DNA of 64,000 nt from an uncultured Pseudomonadota bacterium (GCA_947054505.1 CAMRWU010000008.1:1-64000); one strand, 5' to 3'. Shown: positions 6,526 through 19,966, counted from the stretch's first letter. The notes: a model not told the origin generated them from the sequence alone. Numbers and translations: made by a program.

Positions 6526-7029
6526 ATGTTTAAAAGCTTTTTAAATGAATTCAAAAAATTTGCAATGCGCGGTAATGTGATTGATATGGCTGTCGGTATT
6601 ATCATCGGTGCTGCTTTTGGAAAGATTGTCGACTCTTTGGTTAAAGATGTGATTATGCCGCCGATTGGTTTATTGCTCGGTAAAGTCGATTTTACCAATC
6701 TGTTTGTGGTGTTGAAGCAAGGTACTCCGGAAGCCCCGTATTTGTCTTTGGATGCGGCGCAAAAGGCCGGTGCCGTTACAATGAATTATGGTTTGTTTAT
6801 TAATGCGCTGATCAGTTTCACTATTGTGGCTTTTGCTGTATTTATTTTGATTAAGGCGATTAATGAACTGCAGGCGAAAATGATTAAACAGGAACAAGCT
6901 GCCGAGGCTAAGAAAGAACCGGAAACGAAGACTTGTCCGTATTGCTGTGAGACAATACCGGTTAAGGCAACACGTTGTCCGCATTGTACTTCCGAGTTAG
7001 GTGAAGTGCCGGTGAAGAAAAAGAAATAA
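6526..7029 (+). CDS. mscL: Large-conductance mechanosensitive channel MscL with C-terminal zinc ribbon
   Basis: MscL is a homopentameric inner-membrane channel that opens on osmotic downshock. The N-terminal amphipathic helix and first membrane helix ([20 protein letters not shown]) and the second helix ([23 protein letters not shown]) are clear. After the usual cytoplasmic helix there is an extra domain, CPYC (about 143-146) and CPHC (about 156-159), a zinc ribbon not found in the E. coli protein. Start 6526 is chosen for GGAG seven bases upstream. The position between nusG and rplK is unusual; those genes are normally adjacent. Confidence 0.95.
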   Translation: MFKSFLNEFKKFAMRGNVIDMAVGIIIGAAFGKIVDSLVKDVIMPPIGLLLGKVDFTNLFVVLKQGTPEAPYLSLDAAQKAGAVTMNYGLFINALISFTIVAFAVFILIKAINELQAKMIKQEQAAEAKKEPETKTCPYCCETIPVKATRCPHCTSELGEVPVKKKK

Positions 7030-7036
7030 ATAAGAA

Positions 7037-7070
7037 AAGCCCTCTTTCTGATGAAAGGGGGCTTTTTTTT
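7037..7070. terminator. Terminator after mscL, shared with the converging S1-like gene
   Basis: Stem AAGCCCTCTTTC / GAAAGGGGGCTT with loop TGAT and an eight-T run; A tract on the left side gives some function on the minus strand. Confidence 0.85.
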
Positions 7071-7071
7071 G

Positions 7072-7551
7072 CTAGACGATGGCGGCGAATAACATTTTTT
7101 TGTTTTGGTTATAACGGTCGAGGCGACATGTTACTTCCATTCCAGTCTTGGAGTTGGCGACTCTTTTGACGAGGCAGAAAACGTTTTTGGCCAGCTCAAT
7201 GAGCATGTTACCACCGTTGATTTCGGTTACTGTTCCGATGACATCGCTACCAATAGGATTTTCGGCGACGAAGGTGTCAACGGGCAGGGTGACCGGCATA
7301 ACGATGATTTCGGTCAACAAACTTTTTTTGTTGTCTTTGACGATTGAGATGACTTTGACCTCAACACAATCTCCTTTTTTGAAGATTTGATGGAGATTGA
7401 TGTGTTCGCCGTGGACGTAATACCATGCGATGCACGTTTCTCCGTCTTGGTTGAGGACGTAAAACAATACTCGGTCGTCTTTAACTCTTTCTACGTGGGC
7501 GAGGATGGTGTCTTTCAACCTGAAGCCGGCGCGGAAGAATCCTTTTTTCAT
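7072..7551 (-). CDS. Hypothetical protein with S1-like OB folds (159 aa)
   Basis: Two segments resemble S1/OB-fold RNA-binding domains: residues 55-80 (GDCVEVKVISIVKDNKKSLL) and 100-159 (GTVTEINGGNMLIELAKNVF, then a short basic end). No enzyme motif is visible. Fold assignment is by pattern only. No Shine-Dalgarno; the leader ends ATACAAATT before the ATG. It has its own near-consensus promoter (7608-7636) and shares the terminator at 7037-7070. Lying between mscL and rplK on the opposite strand, it interrupts the nusG-rplK neighbourhood. It is a member of the orphan class. Confidence 0.6.
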   Translation of the reverse strand: MKKGFFRAGFRLKDTILAHVERVKDDRVLFYVLNQDGETCIAWYYVHGEHINLHQIFKKGDCVEVKVISIVKDNKKSLLTEIIVMPVTLPVDTFVAENPIGSDVIGTVTEINGGNMLIELAKNVFCLVKRVANSKTGMEVTCRLDRYNQNKKMLFAAIV

Positions 7552-7607
7552 AATTTGTATATTGAGAGGGTGGATAATCGAGATAGTAATTTTTTGCTAT
7601 TAGAAAA

Positions 7608-7636
7608 ATAATATCTTATTTTGCGAGGTTATGCAA
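7608..7636 (-). promoter_or_regulatory. Promoter of the S1-like gene
   Basis: Minus strand TTGCAT (7636-7631), 17 nt, TATTAT (7613-7608). Confidence 0.7.
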
Positions 7637-7685
7637 GAAAAATTGACAAAAAATGTGAAATCTGTGTTTTTGAGTGAAAAAGTGC

Positions 7686-7713
7686 TTGCAAAATGAATCG
7701 TTTGTGATATACA
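7686..7713 (+). promoter_or_regulatory. Candidate promoter of rplK-rplA
   Basis: TTGCAA (7686-7691), 16-nt spacer, TATACA (7708-7713) with TGA just before (extended -10). The spacer contains GAATCGT, half of the palindrome seen at secE and rpoB, which may be chance. Confidence 0.55.
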
Positions 7714-7790
7714 AAGGCGACTCTGAAAAGGGAAGACTCTGTCTAAAGCGGAGAGAATCGGACTTTTTTAGAGAGTGTTTTAACAAAATT

Positions 7791-7822
7791 CGTGGGAGGC
7801 CGGCCATGGCCTGAAGACCACG
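7791..7822 (+). promoter_or_regulatory. Candidate L1-binding site in the rplK leader
   Basis: Outer stem CGTGG/CCACG (7791-7795 with 7818-7822), an asymmetric internal loop containing GAGG and TGAAGA, and inner stem GGCC/GGCC around AT. In many bacteria ribosomal protein L1 represses its operon by binding a leader structure of this kind that mimics its 23S rRNA site. The assignment is by shape and position, 20 nt before rplK. Confidence 0.5.
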
Positions 7823-7841
7823 ATCCTACAAGAGGTATGAA

Positions 7842-8279
7842 ATGGCTAAGTCTAAAAAGAAAATTTTAGGGTTAATCAAGCTTCAAATCCCCGCTGGAAA
7901 AGCTAATCCTTCTCCTCCGGTTGGTCCTGCATTGGGTCAAAAAGGCTTGAATATTATGGAATTCTGCAAAGCATTCAACGCTGCTACTCAGAAAATGGAA
8001 CCGGGGATTCCTGTTCCGGTTGTGATTACAGCTTTTGAAGATAAGTCTTTCACATTCATTACAAAACTTCCTCCTGTTGCTTATTATCTGAAAAAAGCCG
8101 CTAATGTTAAGTCTGGTTCTAAAGAACCGAACAAAAACATTGTTGGTCAGATTACTATGGCTCAGGTTAAAGAAATCGCTGAAGCTAAAATGCCGGATTT
8201 GAACTGCTCTACTGTTGAGTCTGCTATGAATATGGTTAAAGGTCAGGCTGTTTCTATGGGCATTAAGGTTGTGGAGTAG
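7842..8279 (+). CDS. rplK: 50S ribosomal protein L11
   Basis: L11 forms the GTPase-associated centre with 23S rRNA. The family signature is complete: the proline-rich N-terminal segment [20 protein letters not shown] (residues 15-34) and the RNA-binding C-terminal domain. At 145 aa it is of usual length. AGAGG precedes the ATG by six bases. It is first of the L11-L1 pair, with the rplA start 4 bp after its stop, and probably under L1 feedback control. Confidence 0.97.
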   Translation: MAKSKKKILGLIKLQIPAGKANPSPPVGPALGQKGLNIMEFCKAFNAATQKMEPGIPVPVVITAFEDKSFTFITKLPPVAYYLKKAANVKSGSKEPNKNIVGQITMAQVKEIAEAKMPDLNCSTVESAMNMVKGQAVSMGIKVVE

Positions 8280-8283
8280 TATG

Positions 8284-8964
8284 ATGGGAAAAAGAATCGT
8301 AAACGCATATAAGACAGTTAATAAAGATCAGGCTTATGCTCTGAAAGAAGCTGTTAAAATCGTTAAAGAAAATGCTACTGCAAAATTTGATGAAACCATT
8401 GATATCGCAGTTAACTTAGGTGTTGATCCGAAATATGCTGACCAAATGGTTCGCGGTGTTTGTTCTTTGCCTCACGGCACAGGTAAAACAGTTCGCGTTG
8501 CTGTTTTGGCTCAGGGCGAAAAAGCTGATCAAGCTAAAGCCGCCGGTGCTGATATTGTCGGCGCTGAAAGCTTAATCGACTCTATCTTGAGCGGTAAAGT
8601 TGATTTTGACAGATGTATCGCTACTCCGGATATGATGGGTATGGCCGGTAAGGTCGCTCGTATCTTGGGGCCTAAAGGTTTGATGCCGAACCCGAAATTG
8701 GGTACAGTTACAACTGATGTTGAAAATGCTGTTAAAAAGGCTAAAGCCGGTGAAGTTCAATACCGTGTTGAAAAGAACGGTATCGTTCATGCCGGTGTCG
8801 GTAAAGCAAGCTTTACTGAAGAACAGCTTTATGAAAATGCCGCCGCTTTCATTGATGCTATCATGAAGGCTAAACCGTCTGGTGCCAAAGGGACTTATTT
8901 GAAAAAGATTTCTTTGAGCAGCACAATGGGTGTTGGCATTAAAGTTGACTCTTCTGCTCTGTAA
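8284..8964 (+). CDS. rplA: 50S ribosomal protein L1
   Basis: L1 binds the mobile L1 stalk of 23S rRNA and represses its own mRNA. Typical motifs are [40 protein letters not shown] (about residues 139-153) and [19 protein letters not shown] at 8273-8276 gives seven-base spacing to the ATG at 8284, so I prefer it over the ATG at 8281. At 226 aa it is of family length. Confidence 0.97.
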   Translation: MGKRIVNAYKTVNKDQAYALKEAVKIVKENATAKFDETIDIAVNLGVDPKYADQMVRGVCSLPHGTGKTVRVAVLAQGEKADQAKAAGADIVGAESLIDSILSGKVDFDRCIATPDMMGMAGKVARILGPKGLMPNPKLGTVTTDVENAVKKAKAGEVQYRVEKNGIVHAGVGKASFTEEQLYENAAAFIDAIMKAKPSGAKGTYLKKISLSSTMGVGIKVDSSAL

Positions 8965-8989
8965 TCAGACAAGAGTTAACTCAATGAAA

Positions 8990-9300
8990 AGTTTTGGACG
9001 GTGAACTTTATCACCGTCCGCTCTCAAGAGCCGGAAGGTTCTTGAAACTGTCCAAGACCGTAGGTGGTCAAGGTTTGCAAAGCTCTCGGCGGACTTTTTT
9101 GGGAAAACCGATGGTAATGAAACCTGAAATCTTAAATATCCTACGCAGACGGGAGTGAAGAAAAATTTAACATCTTTTTTCTCCTGGACAGATTAGGTCT
9201 CGCCAGACTTGAAACAGGAGATTTTCTCTCCTTTTTTCCGGTCTTGGCGGTAAGTGTAAAAAGATTGCATTGCTGAATTTTCAGTGATGTTTTGATTGGA
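8990..9300 (+). promoter_or_regulatory. L10 leader of the rplJ-rplL mRNA
   Basis: The 343-bp gap between rplA and rplJ has no gene. It holds several stems (GGACGGTGA/TCACCGTCC at about 8996-9020) and the characteristic CCTACGCAGACGG sequence (about 9141-9153) of the ribosomal protein L10 leader, where L10(L7/L12)4 binds and represses translation. A structured T-rich hairpin region (9175-9245) follows and could act as attenuator. Confidence 0.75.
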
Positions 9301-9308
9301 GACAACAA

Positions 9309-9791
9309 GTGAACCGTGAAGAAAAATCACAACTGCTCAGTGAACTGAATGAATTGTTCTCTACATCTGAAATCGTCGTTGTATCTCACTACAAAGGTTT
9401 GACGGTACAAGAAGTTTCAGAACTCAGAGACGGTATTCGTAAAGCAGGTGCTGGGTTCAGAGTTACTAAAAACCGGATTACTCGTCTTGCTCTTAAAGGC
9501 ACAAAATTTGAAGGTCTGACAGATTTGTTCAAAGGTCCGACAGCTATTGCTTTCGCCAATGATCCGATCTCAGCTTGTAAGGCTTGTGTCGAATTCGCTA
9601 AAAACAATGAAAAATTGATTGTTATCGGCGGTGCTATGGGAACAGGTGTTCTCACACTTGATGAAATCAATAAATTGGCTACTATTCCGTCTTTGGACGA
9701 ACTCAGAGCCAAAATCATTGGTCTGTTGCAAGCTCCTGCTGCTCAATTGGCAAGAGTTACAAAGGCTTACAGCGAAAAAGAAGCCGCTTAA
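9309..9791 (+). CDS. rplJ: 50S ribosomal protein L10
   Basis: L10 anchors L7/L12 dimers on the ribosome stalk. The N-terminal rRNA-binding domain (MNREEKSQLLSELNELFSTS, VVVSHYKGLTVQEVSELR) and the C-terminal helix that carries L7/L12 (LLQAPAAQLARVTKAYSE) are both clear. The start is GTG at 9309, with GGAGA six bases upstream. 160 aa, family length. It lies behind the L10 leader. Confidence 0.95.
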   Translation: MNREEKSQLLSELNELFSTSEIVVVSHYKGLTVQEVSELRDGIRKAGAGFRVTKNRITRLALKGTKFEGLTDLFKGPTAIAFANDPISACKACVEFAKNNEKLIVIGGAMGTGVLTLDEINKLATIPSLDELRAKIIGLLQAPAAQLARVTKAYSEKEAA

Positions 9792-9803
9792 GTTTGTGTT
9801 TTA

Positions 9804-9893
9804 TGCGGGTTCTGCTTGTGGATTTTTCACTCGTGTACTATTGGTGTACACTTCGTTCAAAATCTACGGCGCATTACCTCGCCTAAAACCGCA
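9804..9893. repeat. Imperfect palindromic intergenic element, copy 1
   Basis: Between rplJ and rplL. The outer arms TGCGGGTT and AAAACCGCA, the middle arms GTGGATTTT and AAAATCTAC, and a central hairpin GTGTAC-tattggt-GTACAC make one long imperfect inverted repeat. A similar design (outer stem, GTAC hairpin, CTTCG, TCGCCT) is at 60135-60206 after ybgC. It may be a dispersed repeat or a structured mRNA element. Confidence 0.45.
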
Positions 9894-9951
9894 AATTTGT
9901 ATAGAGTAAAAGTTTTTAGAATTTGTTTAATAAATTTATTGGAGAAAAAAA

Positions 9952-10323
9952 ATGGCCGATTTAGCCAAGTTAGTAGATGAATTGTCAGCTTTGACTGTTA
10001 TGGAAGCAGCTGATTTGTCAAAAATGTTAGAAGAAAAATGGGGCGTTTCTGCCGCTGCTGCCGTTGCTGTTGCTGCTGGTGGTGCAACTGCCGGTGCCGC
10101 TGCTGAAGAAAAAGATGAATTTGATGTCATCTTGGCTGAAGCTGGCGCTAACAAAATCAACGTCATCAAAGAAGTTCGCGCTATCACAGGTTTGGGCTTG
10201 AAAGAAGCTAAAGACCTCGTAGACGGTGCTCCGAAGACAATTAAAGAAGGCGTTGCTAAAGCTGAAGCTGAAGAAATGAAGAAGAAGCTTGAAGAAGCCG
10301 GCGCTAAGATTGAATTGAAGTAA
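9952..10323 (+). CDS. rplL: 50S ribosomal protein L7/L12
   Basis: This is the stalk protein that recruits translation GTPases. The N-terminal dimerisation domain (residues 1-35), an Ala/Gly-rich hinge (about 34-52) and the C-terminal factor-binding domain ([35 protein letters not shown]) are all complete. 123 aa. GGAGA precedes the ATG. Followed by two terminators. Confidence 0.97.
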   Translation: MADLAKLVDELSALTVMEAADLSKMLEEKWGVSAAAAVAVAAGGATAGAAAEEKDEFDVILAEAGANKINVIKEVRAITGLGLKEAKDLVDGAPKTIKEGVAKAEAEEMKKKLEEAGAKIELK

Positions 10324-10380
10324 GATTTTATTCGGATTTTCCGAAGAAATTTTATCGGCTCAATCAGAGCAAAATTGAAG

Positions 10381-10407
10381 AGAGAAGAGCAATCTTCTCT
10401 CTTTTTT
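10381..10407 (+). terminator. Terminator after rplL
   Basis: Perfect 8-bp stem AGAGAAGA/TCTTCTCT with loop GCAA and six T. Confidence 0.85.
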
Positions 10408-10417
10408 GAGCAAATTA

Positions 10418-10446
10418 AAAACCCCTCGCAGTTTGTGCAAGGGGTT
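10418..10446 (-). terminator. Terminator of the converging membrane gene
   Basis: Stem AAACCCCTcGCA / TGCaAGGGGTTT with flanking A/T tracts. It sits between rplL and the minus-strand gene ending at 10452. Confidence 0.8.
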
Positions 10447-10451
10447 TATGT

Positions 10452-11054
10452 TTAGAAAAATTTGCGCCAGAGTTTGCAGGAGATTATTATTAATGCGATA
10501 ATCATAATAATGCCGATGAGGCAGAAGCCGAAAGCGGCAATAGTGACGATTAAGCAGGCGATCCCGATGCAGGAGAGAAGTGCCGCGCTTCCGATAACGA
10601 CGCCGTTAAGTGTTTCAAACTCGCTCCCCAGAAAAATCATCAGTACAAGCCAAAGGATGAATAAGGCGAGATTGATGATTTTATTTGCGGTTTTACTGAT
10701 TTGGGCAAAGCCGAAAAAATTCAGTTCCAAAAGAGATCGGGGTTTGACAATGGTGCGACCGGCGATGGTTAGCGCCATAAATCCTGAAATTTGCAAAAGC
10801 AGGGCGGCAATAATCGATATTATGTCTGTCTCGTGATTTAAGACGCGCATAATGTTAGCGAAGCCGAAGATTGTCCCTGTTGCGAAAGTGCAGAGTAAGA
10901 CACTTAAATGCAACAATGCTTTTTGCGGGCTGTAATTTTTTGCCAATTGCAACTTTCTCTCCGCGATGGTAATAAGCGGCTTTTGGGGAAGCTTGGCCCA
11001 GAAGATGCCGAAAAGAATGGCCGATAGTACAGCGATACAAAATGTTGGTTCCAT
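10452..11054 (-). CDS. Hypothetical polytopic membrane protein (200 aa)
   Basis: Roughly six hydrophobic helices are visible: about residues 6-22, 44-66, 78-100, 124-142, 149-170 and 172-194. No family motif is recognised; the C-terminus ends in a short basic tail (KLWRKFF). No Shine-Dalgarno; AATTATTAAC (11080-11071 on the minus strand) lies exactly 16 nt before the ATG. A sigma-70 promoter is at 11097-11125 and a terminator at 10418-10446. It separates rplL from rpoB, which are normally adjacent, and belongs to the orphan class. Confidence 0.65.
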   Translation of the reverse strand: MEPTFCIAVLSAILFGIFWAKLPQKPLITIAERKLQLAKNYSPQKALLHLSVLLCTFATGTIFGFANIMRVLNHETDIISIIAALLLQISGFMALTIAGRTIVKPRSLLELNFFGFAQISKTANKIINLALFILWLVLMIFLGSEFETLNGVVIGSAALLSCIGIACLIVTIAAFGFCLIGIIMIIALIIISCKLWRKFF

Positions 11055-11070
11055 AAGTAAAATAGTTTTA

Positions 11071-11080
11071 GTTAATAATT
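11071..11080 (-). promoter_or_regulatory. AATTATTAAC leader motif
   Basis: Minus-strand copy of the orphan-gene leader motif, 16 nt before the ATG at 11054, the same spacing as at 151-160 and 60414-60423. Confidence 0.45.
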
Positions 11081-11096
11081 CTGATTGGTTACGGGC

Positions 11097-11125
11097 AGTT
11101 TAGTATTGGGGGTGTTTTTTGTCAA
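11097..11125 (-). promoter_or_regulatory. Promoter of the 200-aa membrane gene
   Basis: Minus strand TTGACA (11125-11120), 17 nt, TAAACT (11102-11097). Predicted leader about 36 nt. Confidence 0.75.
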
Positions 11126-11128
11126 ATG

Positions 11129-11281
11129 TTATTGAGTTTGAGAGTGGCTTATAGTTTGGTTTTGGCCGATATGAACGAAGAAGCGGCTAATATGCCAGCA
11201 TTGCAGACCCGTCGGCAATTGGATTTTAGTACTTTGTAGTTTTCTTCTGAAGTTGCTCGCGGTATTTTGAATTTGTTTTAA
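11129..11281 (+). pseudogene. Flagellin C-terminal fragment with in-frame stop
   Basis: The forward frame reads SLRVAYSLVLADMNEEAANM, then PALQTRRQLDFSTL, a TAG stop at 11237, and then FSSEVARGILNLF before TAA (11279). This matches the conserved flagellin C-terminal D0 helix pattern (…MNEEAANLLALQTRQQLG…, ending in …iLrLF). Only about the last 50 codons remain, with no start and one internal stop, so it is a dead remnant. It lies in the intergenic DNA before rpoB, overlapping the region upstream of the minus-strand promoter. Confidence 0.6.
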
Positions 11282-11346
11282 GTGTGTCGGATATTTTTTA
11301 GAGAAATTCGGTGCTAAAAAAAGACTCGGGAGGGTGCATTTTTTGC

Positions 11347-11375
11347 TTGCCAGAATCGGAAAAGAGAGTCATTAT
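11347..11375 (+). promoter_or_regulatory. Candidate promoter of rpoB-rpoC
   Basis: TTGCCA (11347-11352), 17-nt spacer, CATTAT (11370-11375). The predicted start near 11382 lies just before the palindrome at 11389, the same layout as at secE. Confidence 0.5.
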
Positions 11376-11388
11376 CAGCGCGAATTTA

Positions 11389-11403
11389 GTCACGAATCGT
11401 GAC
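11389..11403. promoter_or_regulatory. Palindrome GTCACGAATCGTGAC upstream of rpoB
   Basis: Perfect 7+7 palindrome sharing the 13-bp core TCACGAATCGTGA with the site before secE (5677-5689). It lies about 8-22 bases after the predicted transcription start. Possible operator that co-regulates the transcription and translocation genes. Confidence 0.6.
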
Positions 11404-11429
11404 AATTGCATGCAATTATTTTATCGGTT

Positions 11430-11480
11430 TCGCCAAGAGGAGGCCTCATCTCTTACGGTTTGGCGAGCTTTCTTTTTTTT
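11430..11480 (+). terminator. Attenuator-like terminator in the rpoB leader
   Basis: Stem TCGCCAA (11430-11436) with TTGGCGA (11460-11466), an inner GAGG/CCTC pairing, then a tract ending in nine T. It lies about 90 nt before the rpoB start, where it would lower rpoBC transcription relative to initiation. Attenuation between rplL and rpoB is known in enterobacteria; this one follows a separate promoter. Confidence 0.65.
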
Positions 11481-11570
11481 ACATACATTAATGTTCAACC
11501 TTCTGCGGTCGGGGTTCAGTTTAAATCTGATAGTATTGTCGCAGAATTCAACTACAAGGATTTTAATTCA

Positions 11571-14500
11571 ATGAAAGAATCTTATACGAGCAAACGGCGT
11601 GTAAGAAGAAGTTTCGGCAAAATTGACGCTGTTGCGGATATGCCGAGCCTCATCGAAATTCAAAAAGGTTCTTATGACAGCTTTATTCAAGCTCAAGGCG
11701 CTGAAAAATGCGAATTTGGTTTGGAAGAAGTTTTCAAGTCTATTTTCCCGATTAAAGATTTTTCCGGAAACGGCGAATTGGAGTTTGTTAAATATGAACT
11801 CGAAGAGCCGAAATATGACGTTGACGAATGTATCAAACGCGATATGACTTTTGCCGCTCCGGTAAAAGCTACTTTGCGTTTGGTTGTTTGGGATACTGAT
11901 GAAGCTACCGGTGCAAAATCTATTCACGATATTAAAGAACAAGATGTTTATATGGGCGATATTCCGTTGATGACAGATAAAGGTACATTTATCTGCAACG
12001 GTACGGAACGTGTTGTCGTCTCTCAGATGCATCGTTCTCCGGGGGTGTTCTTCGATCATGATAAAGGTAAAACAGTTGCTTCCGGTAAATATTTGTTTGC
12101 CGCTCGCATTATTCCTTATCGCGGTTCTTGGTTGGATTTTGAGTTTGATGCCAAAGATTTGGTTTATGCTCGTATCGACCGTCGCCGTAAGTTGCCGGTA
12201 ACTTCAATTTTGTATTCTTTGTATTCTAAAGAAACAGAAGAAAAAATTGCTAAGCTGGCTAAACAGGGTAAGAAGATTGATCCGGCCGAAATTAAAGGTA
12301 TGGATAAAGAAGAAATCCTGAACTACTTTTATGACAGCGACACATATGTTGCCGACAAAAAAGCATGGAAAGTCAAATTTGCTCCGGAACGCATGAAAGG
12401 CGTTAAGTTTGAGTTTGATTTGGTCAATGCTGCAACCGGTGATGTTGTGTTGGAAAGAGGCAAAAAGCTTTCTCCGCGTTTGGCTCAGAAATTGGCTGAT
12501 GAAGGTTTGGAATTCTACAAGGTTACTCCTGAACAGATGATCGGCAAGTTCTTGGCGGCTAATGTTGTTGTTGCCAAGACAGGTGAAGTTTTGGCCGAAG
12601 CCGGTGATGAAATCACTCAAGAATTGTTGGATACGTTTGCTGCCAACAAGGTCAACGAAATTCAAACATTGTTTATTGACGGCGTTAACGTTGGTCCATA
12701 CATTCGCAATACTTTAGCCGCAGATAAAAACAACTGCCGCGAAGAGGCTTTGTTGGATATTTATCGCGTTATGCGTCCGGGTGATCCTCCGACATATGAA
12801 ACAGCTGATCAGTTGTTCCATGGTTTGTTCTTTGATAATGACCGTTATGATTTGTCTTCAGTCGGTCGTGTTAAGATGAACGTTGCTTTGGACATCTCTT
12901 TTGATGATGCTCCGGATGATTACAAAATTTTGCGTAAAGACGATATTTTGCGCATTGTTAAGCATTTGGTAGAACTGCGTGACGGCAAGGGTGAAGTTGA
13001 TGATATTGACCACCTCGGAAATCGTCGTGTTCGTTCTGTCGGCGAATTGATGGAAAACCAGTATCGTATGGGGTTGCTCAGAATGGAAAGAGCTATTCGT
13101 GAAAGAATGAGCTCAGAAAATCTGAACAATGTTAAACCGCAGGATTTGGTTAATGCTAAGCCGATTGCTTCGGTTATTCGCGAGTTCTTCGGTTCTTCTC
13201 AGTTGTCACAATTTATGGATCAGAACAACCCGCTGTCAGAAATCACTCACAAACGTCGTTTGTCTGCTTTGGGCCCTGGTGGTTTGTCTCGTGATCGTGC
13301 CGGCTTTGAAGTCCGCGACGTGCATCCGACACACTATGGTCGTATCTGCCCGATTGAAACTCCGGAAGGTCCGAACATTGGTTTGATTAACTCTCTGTCT
13401 ACTTATGCTCGTATCAACAAATATGGTTTCATTGAATGTCCGTATCGTAAAGTTGTTAATGGCGTGGTTACTTCGGATGTTGTTTATTTGTCAGCTAACG
13501 AAGAAGGCAAATTCAAAATTGCTGAAGCCAATGCGAAAGTTAAAGATGATGGACATTTTGAAGATGACTTGATTGCCTGCCGTAAAGCTGGTGAATTTGA
13601 GTTTGCTCGTCCGGAAGAAATCGACTTCATCGACGTTTCTCCGAAACAGTTGGTATCTGTCGCTGCGGCTTTGATTCCATTCTTGGAAAACGATGACGCG
13701 AACCGTGCATTGATGGGTGCGAACATGCAACGCCAAGGCGTGCCTTTGTTGCGTTCGGAAGCTCCGTTGGTCGGTACCGGTGTTGAAGACGTTGTTGCTA
13801 AAGATTCCGGTGCGGCAGTTGTTTGTAAATATGACGGTATTGTGGACGCCGTAGACGCAAATCGTATTGTGGTTCGTTCTAAAGACGAGCATTCTGCAGA
13901 AGCCGGTGTTGAAATTTATCGTCTGTCCAAATTCCGTCGTTCTAACCAAAATACCTGCATTAACCAAGTTCCTTTGGTTAAGGTCGGTGACAAGGTTAAA
14001 GCCGGCGATATTATGGCTGACGGTCAGTGTACAGATATGGGTGAATTGGCTCTGGGTAAAAACGTTTTGGTGGCATTTATGCCGTGGAACGGTTTGAACT
14101 ACGAAGATGCTATTTTGCTCTCTGAAAGAATTTCCCGTGATGATGTCTTCACCTCTTTGCATATTGAAGAGTTTGAAGTTATGGCTCGTGATACAAAGTT
14201 GGGTCAGGAAGAAATCACTCGTGATATTCCAAACGTTGGTGAAGAAGCTTTGCGCAATCTTGATGAAGCCGGTATCGTTTATATCGGTGCTGAAGTTAAG
14301 GCTGGTGATATTCTGGTCGGTAAGGTGACACCGAAGGGTGAATCTCCTGTTACTCCGGAAGAAAAACTGTTGCGCGCCATCTTCGGTGAAAAGGCTTCTG
14401 ATGTTCGTGATACTTCTTTACGTGTTCAGCCGGGGATTGAAGGTATCGTTGTTGACGTTCATGTATTCTCCCGTCGCGGTGTAGAAAAAGACGAACGTGC

Positions 14501-15743
14501 GCTGTCTATTGAGCAGGAAGAAATTTCTCAACTTGCTAAAGACCGTGACGACGAAATCGCTATTATCCGTCGCAACGTTGAAGCTCGTTTGAAAGCAATG
14601 TTGAACGGTCACAAAGTTGTTGATGCTCCGAAGGGTATTTCTAAGAACGCAACAATTACCGATGAAGTTCTGGATAGTGTTCCTTCTTCTCAATGGCGTA
14701 AGATTGTCGTTAAAGACGAAGATGTTATGGCAAAGGTTGAAGAACTGCTGGCCGCTTATGACAGCCGTTTGGAAAAAATCCAGAAGCATTTTGACGATAA
14801 GGTTGAAAAAGTACAACGCGGCGATGATTTGTTGCCGGGCGTTTTGAAGATGGTTAAGGTCTTCATTGCGACCAAGCGTAAAATTCAATCAGGCGATAAA
14901 ATTGCCGGACGTCACGGTAACAAGGGTACAATTTCCCGTGTTCTTCCGTTGCAAGATATGCCTTATATGGAAGACGGTACGCCTGTTGATATCGTTTTGA
15001 ACCCGTTGGGTGTGCCTTCACGTATGAACGTCGGACAAATTTTGGAAACTCACCTCGGTTGGGCCGCTAAGAAACTCGGTCAGCAGATTAACGAGTTGTG
15101 GGAACAGGTTAAGGCCGGACAAAAGACTGACAAAGAATTGCAGGCTAAACTGAAAGAAGTTTACGGCGAAAAACAATATAAGCGTGATATTGCCAAGATG
15201 ACGGCTGAGGAACTCGATTTGATGATTCCTAACCTCAAAAACGGTGTGCCGATGGCTACTCCGGTATTTGACGGCGCCAGCGGTGATGATATCAACGCTA
15301 TGTTGGAACAAGCCGGTTTGCCGACTTCTGGTCAGATTGATTTGTATGATGGACGTACCGGTGAGAAATTTGACCGTAAGGTTACCGTTGGTATCATTTA
15401 CATGATTAAACTTCACCACATTGTTGATGAAAAGATGCACGCCCGCTCTGTCGGTCCGTACAGTCTGGTTACTCAACAGCCGTTGGGCGGTAAGGCTCAA
15501 TTCGGTGGACAACGTTTCGGTGAAATGGAAGTTTGGGCTCTGCAAGCTTATGGTGCTGCCTATACTTTGCAGGAAATGCTCACTGTTAAATCCGATGACG
15601 TTAACGGCCGTACCAAGGTTTATGAGTCCATCGTTCGCGGTGATGACAGCTTTGACGCCGGTATTCCGGAATCCTTCAACGTTTTGGTTAAGGAAATTAA
15701 GTCCTTGTGCTTGAATGTTGAATTGTTGAACGAAGAAGTTTAA
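11571..15743 (+). CDS. rpoB: RNA polymerase subunit beta
   Basis: This is the catalytic beta subunit, 1390 aa from the chosen start, close to other alphaproteobacterial RpoB. Hallmarks in order: N-terminal [11 protein letters not shown]; the rifampicin region [20 protein letters not shown] (about residues 551-570); [17 protein letters not shown] clamp sequence; and late motifs [19 protein letters not shown] and [21 protein letters not shown]. The start at 11571 matches the family N-terminus and has AAGGA ten bases upstream; the open frame extends further upstream, through the attenuator, and should not be taken as coding. rpoC follows after 19 bp. Confidence 0.98.
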   Translation: MKESYTSKRRVRRSFGKIDAVADMPSLIEIQKGSYDSFIQAQGAEKCEFGLEEVFKSIFPIKDFSGNGELEFVKYELEEPKYDVDECIKRDMTFAAPVKATLRLVVWDTDEATGAKSIHDIKEQDVYMGDIPLMTDKGTFICNGTERVVVSQMHRSPGVFFDHDKGKTVASGKYLFAARIIPYRGSWLDFEFDAKDLVYARIDRRRKLPVTSILYSLYSKETEEKIAKLAKQGKKIDPAEIKGMDKEEILNYFYDSDTYVADKKAWKVKFAPERMKGVKFEFDLVNAATGDVVLERGKKLSPRLAQKLADEGLEFYKVTPEQMIGKFLAANVVVAKTGEVLAEAGDEITQELLDTFAANKVNEIQTLFIDGVNVGPYIRNTLAADKNNCREEALLDIYRVMRPGDPPTYETADQLFHGLFFDNDRYDLSSVGRVKMNVALDISFDDAPDDYKILRKDDILRIVKHLVELRDGKGEVDDIDHLGNRRVRSVGELMENQYRMGLLRMERAIRERMSSENLNNVKPQDLVNAKPIASVIREFFGSSQLSQFMDQNNPLSEITHKRRLSALGPGGLSRDRAGFEVRDVHPTHYGRICPIETPEGPNIGLINSLSTYARINKYGFIECPYRKVVNGVVTSDVVYLSANEEGKFKIAEANAKVKDDGHFEDDLIACRKAGEFEFARPEEIDFIDVSPKQLVSVAAALIPFLENDDANRALMGANMQRQGVPLLRSEAPLVGTGVEDVVAKDSGAAVVCKYDGIVDAVDANRIVVRSKDEHSAEAGVEIYRLSKFRRSNQNTCINQVPLVKVGDKVKAGDIMADGQCTDMGELALGKNVLVAFMPWNGLNYEDAILLSERISRDDVFTSLHIEEFEVMARDTKLGQEEITRDIPNVGEEALRNLDEAGIVYIGAEVKAGDILVGKVTPKGESPVTPEEKLLRAIFGEKASDVRDTSLRVQPGIEGIVVDVHVFSRRGVEKDERALSIEQEEISQLAKDRDDEIAIIRRNVEARLKAMLNGHKVVDAPKGISKNATITDEVLDSVPSSQWRKIVVKDEDVMAKVEELLAAYDSRLEKIQKHFDDKVEKVQRGDDLLPGVLKMVKVFIATKRKIQSGDKIAGRHGNKGTISRVLPLQDMPYMEDGTPVDIVLNPLGVPSRMNVGQILETHLGWAAKKLGQQINELWEQVKAGQKTDKELQAKLKEVYGEKQYKRDIAKMTAEELDLMIPNLKNGVPMATPVFDGASGDDINAMLEQAGLPTSGQIDLYDGRTGEKFDRKVTVGIIYMIKLHHIVDEKMHARSVGPYSLVTQQPLGGKAQFGGQRFGEMEVWALQAYGAAYTLQEMLTVKSDDVNGRTKVYESIVRGDDSFDAGIPESFNVLVKEIKSLCLNVELLNEEV

Positions 15744-15759
15744 GGTAAAGGAGCTTTAA

Positions 15760-19911
<4,152 letters not shown>

Positions 19912-19933
19912 TTTTGGCTGTTGCCGATGATAA

Positions 19934-19966
19934 AATCTCCGGAACGTGAGTTCCGGAGATTTTTTG
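19934..19966 (+). terminator. Terminator of rpoBC
   Basis: 12-bp perfect stem AATCTCCGGAAC/GTTCCGGAGATT, loop GTGA, T run. Confidence 0.92.
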
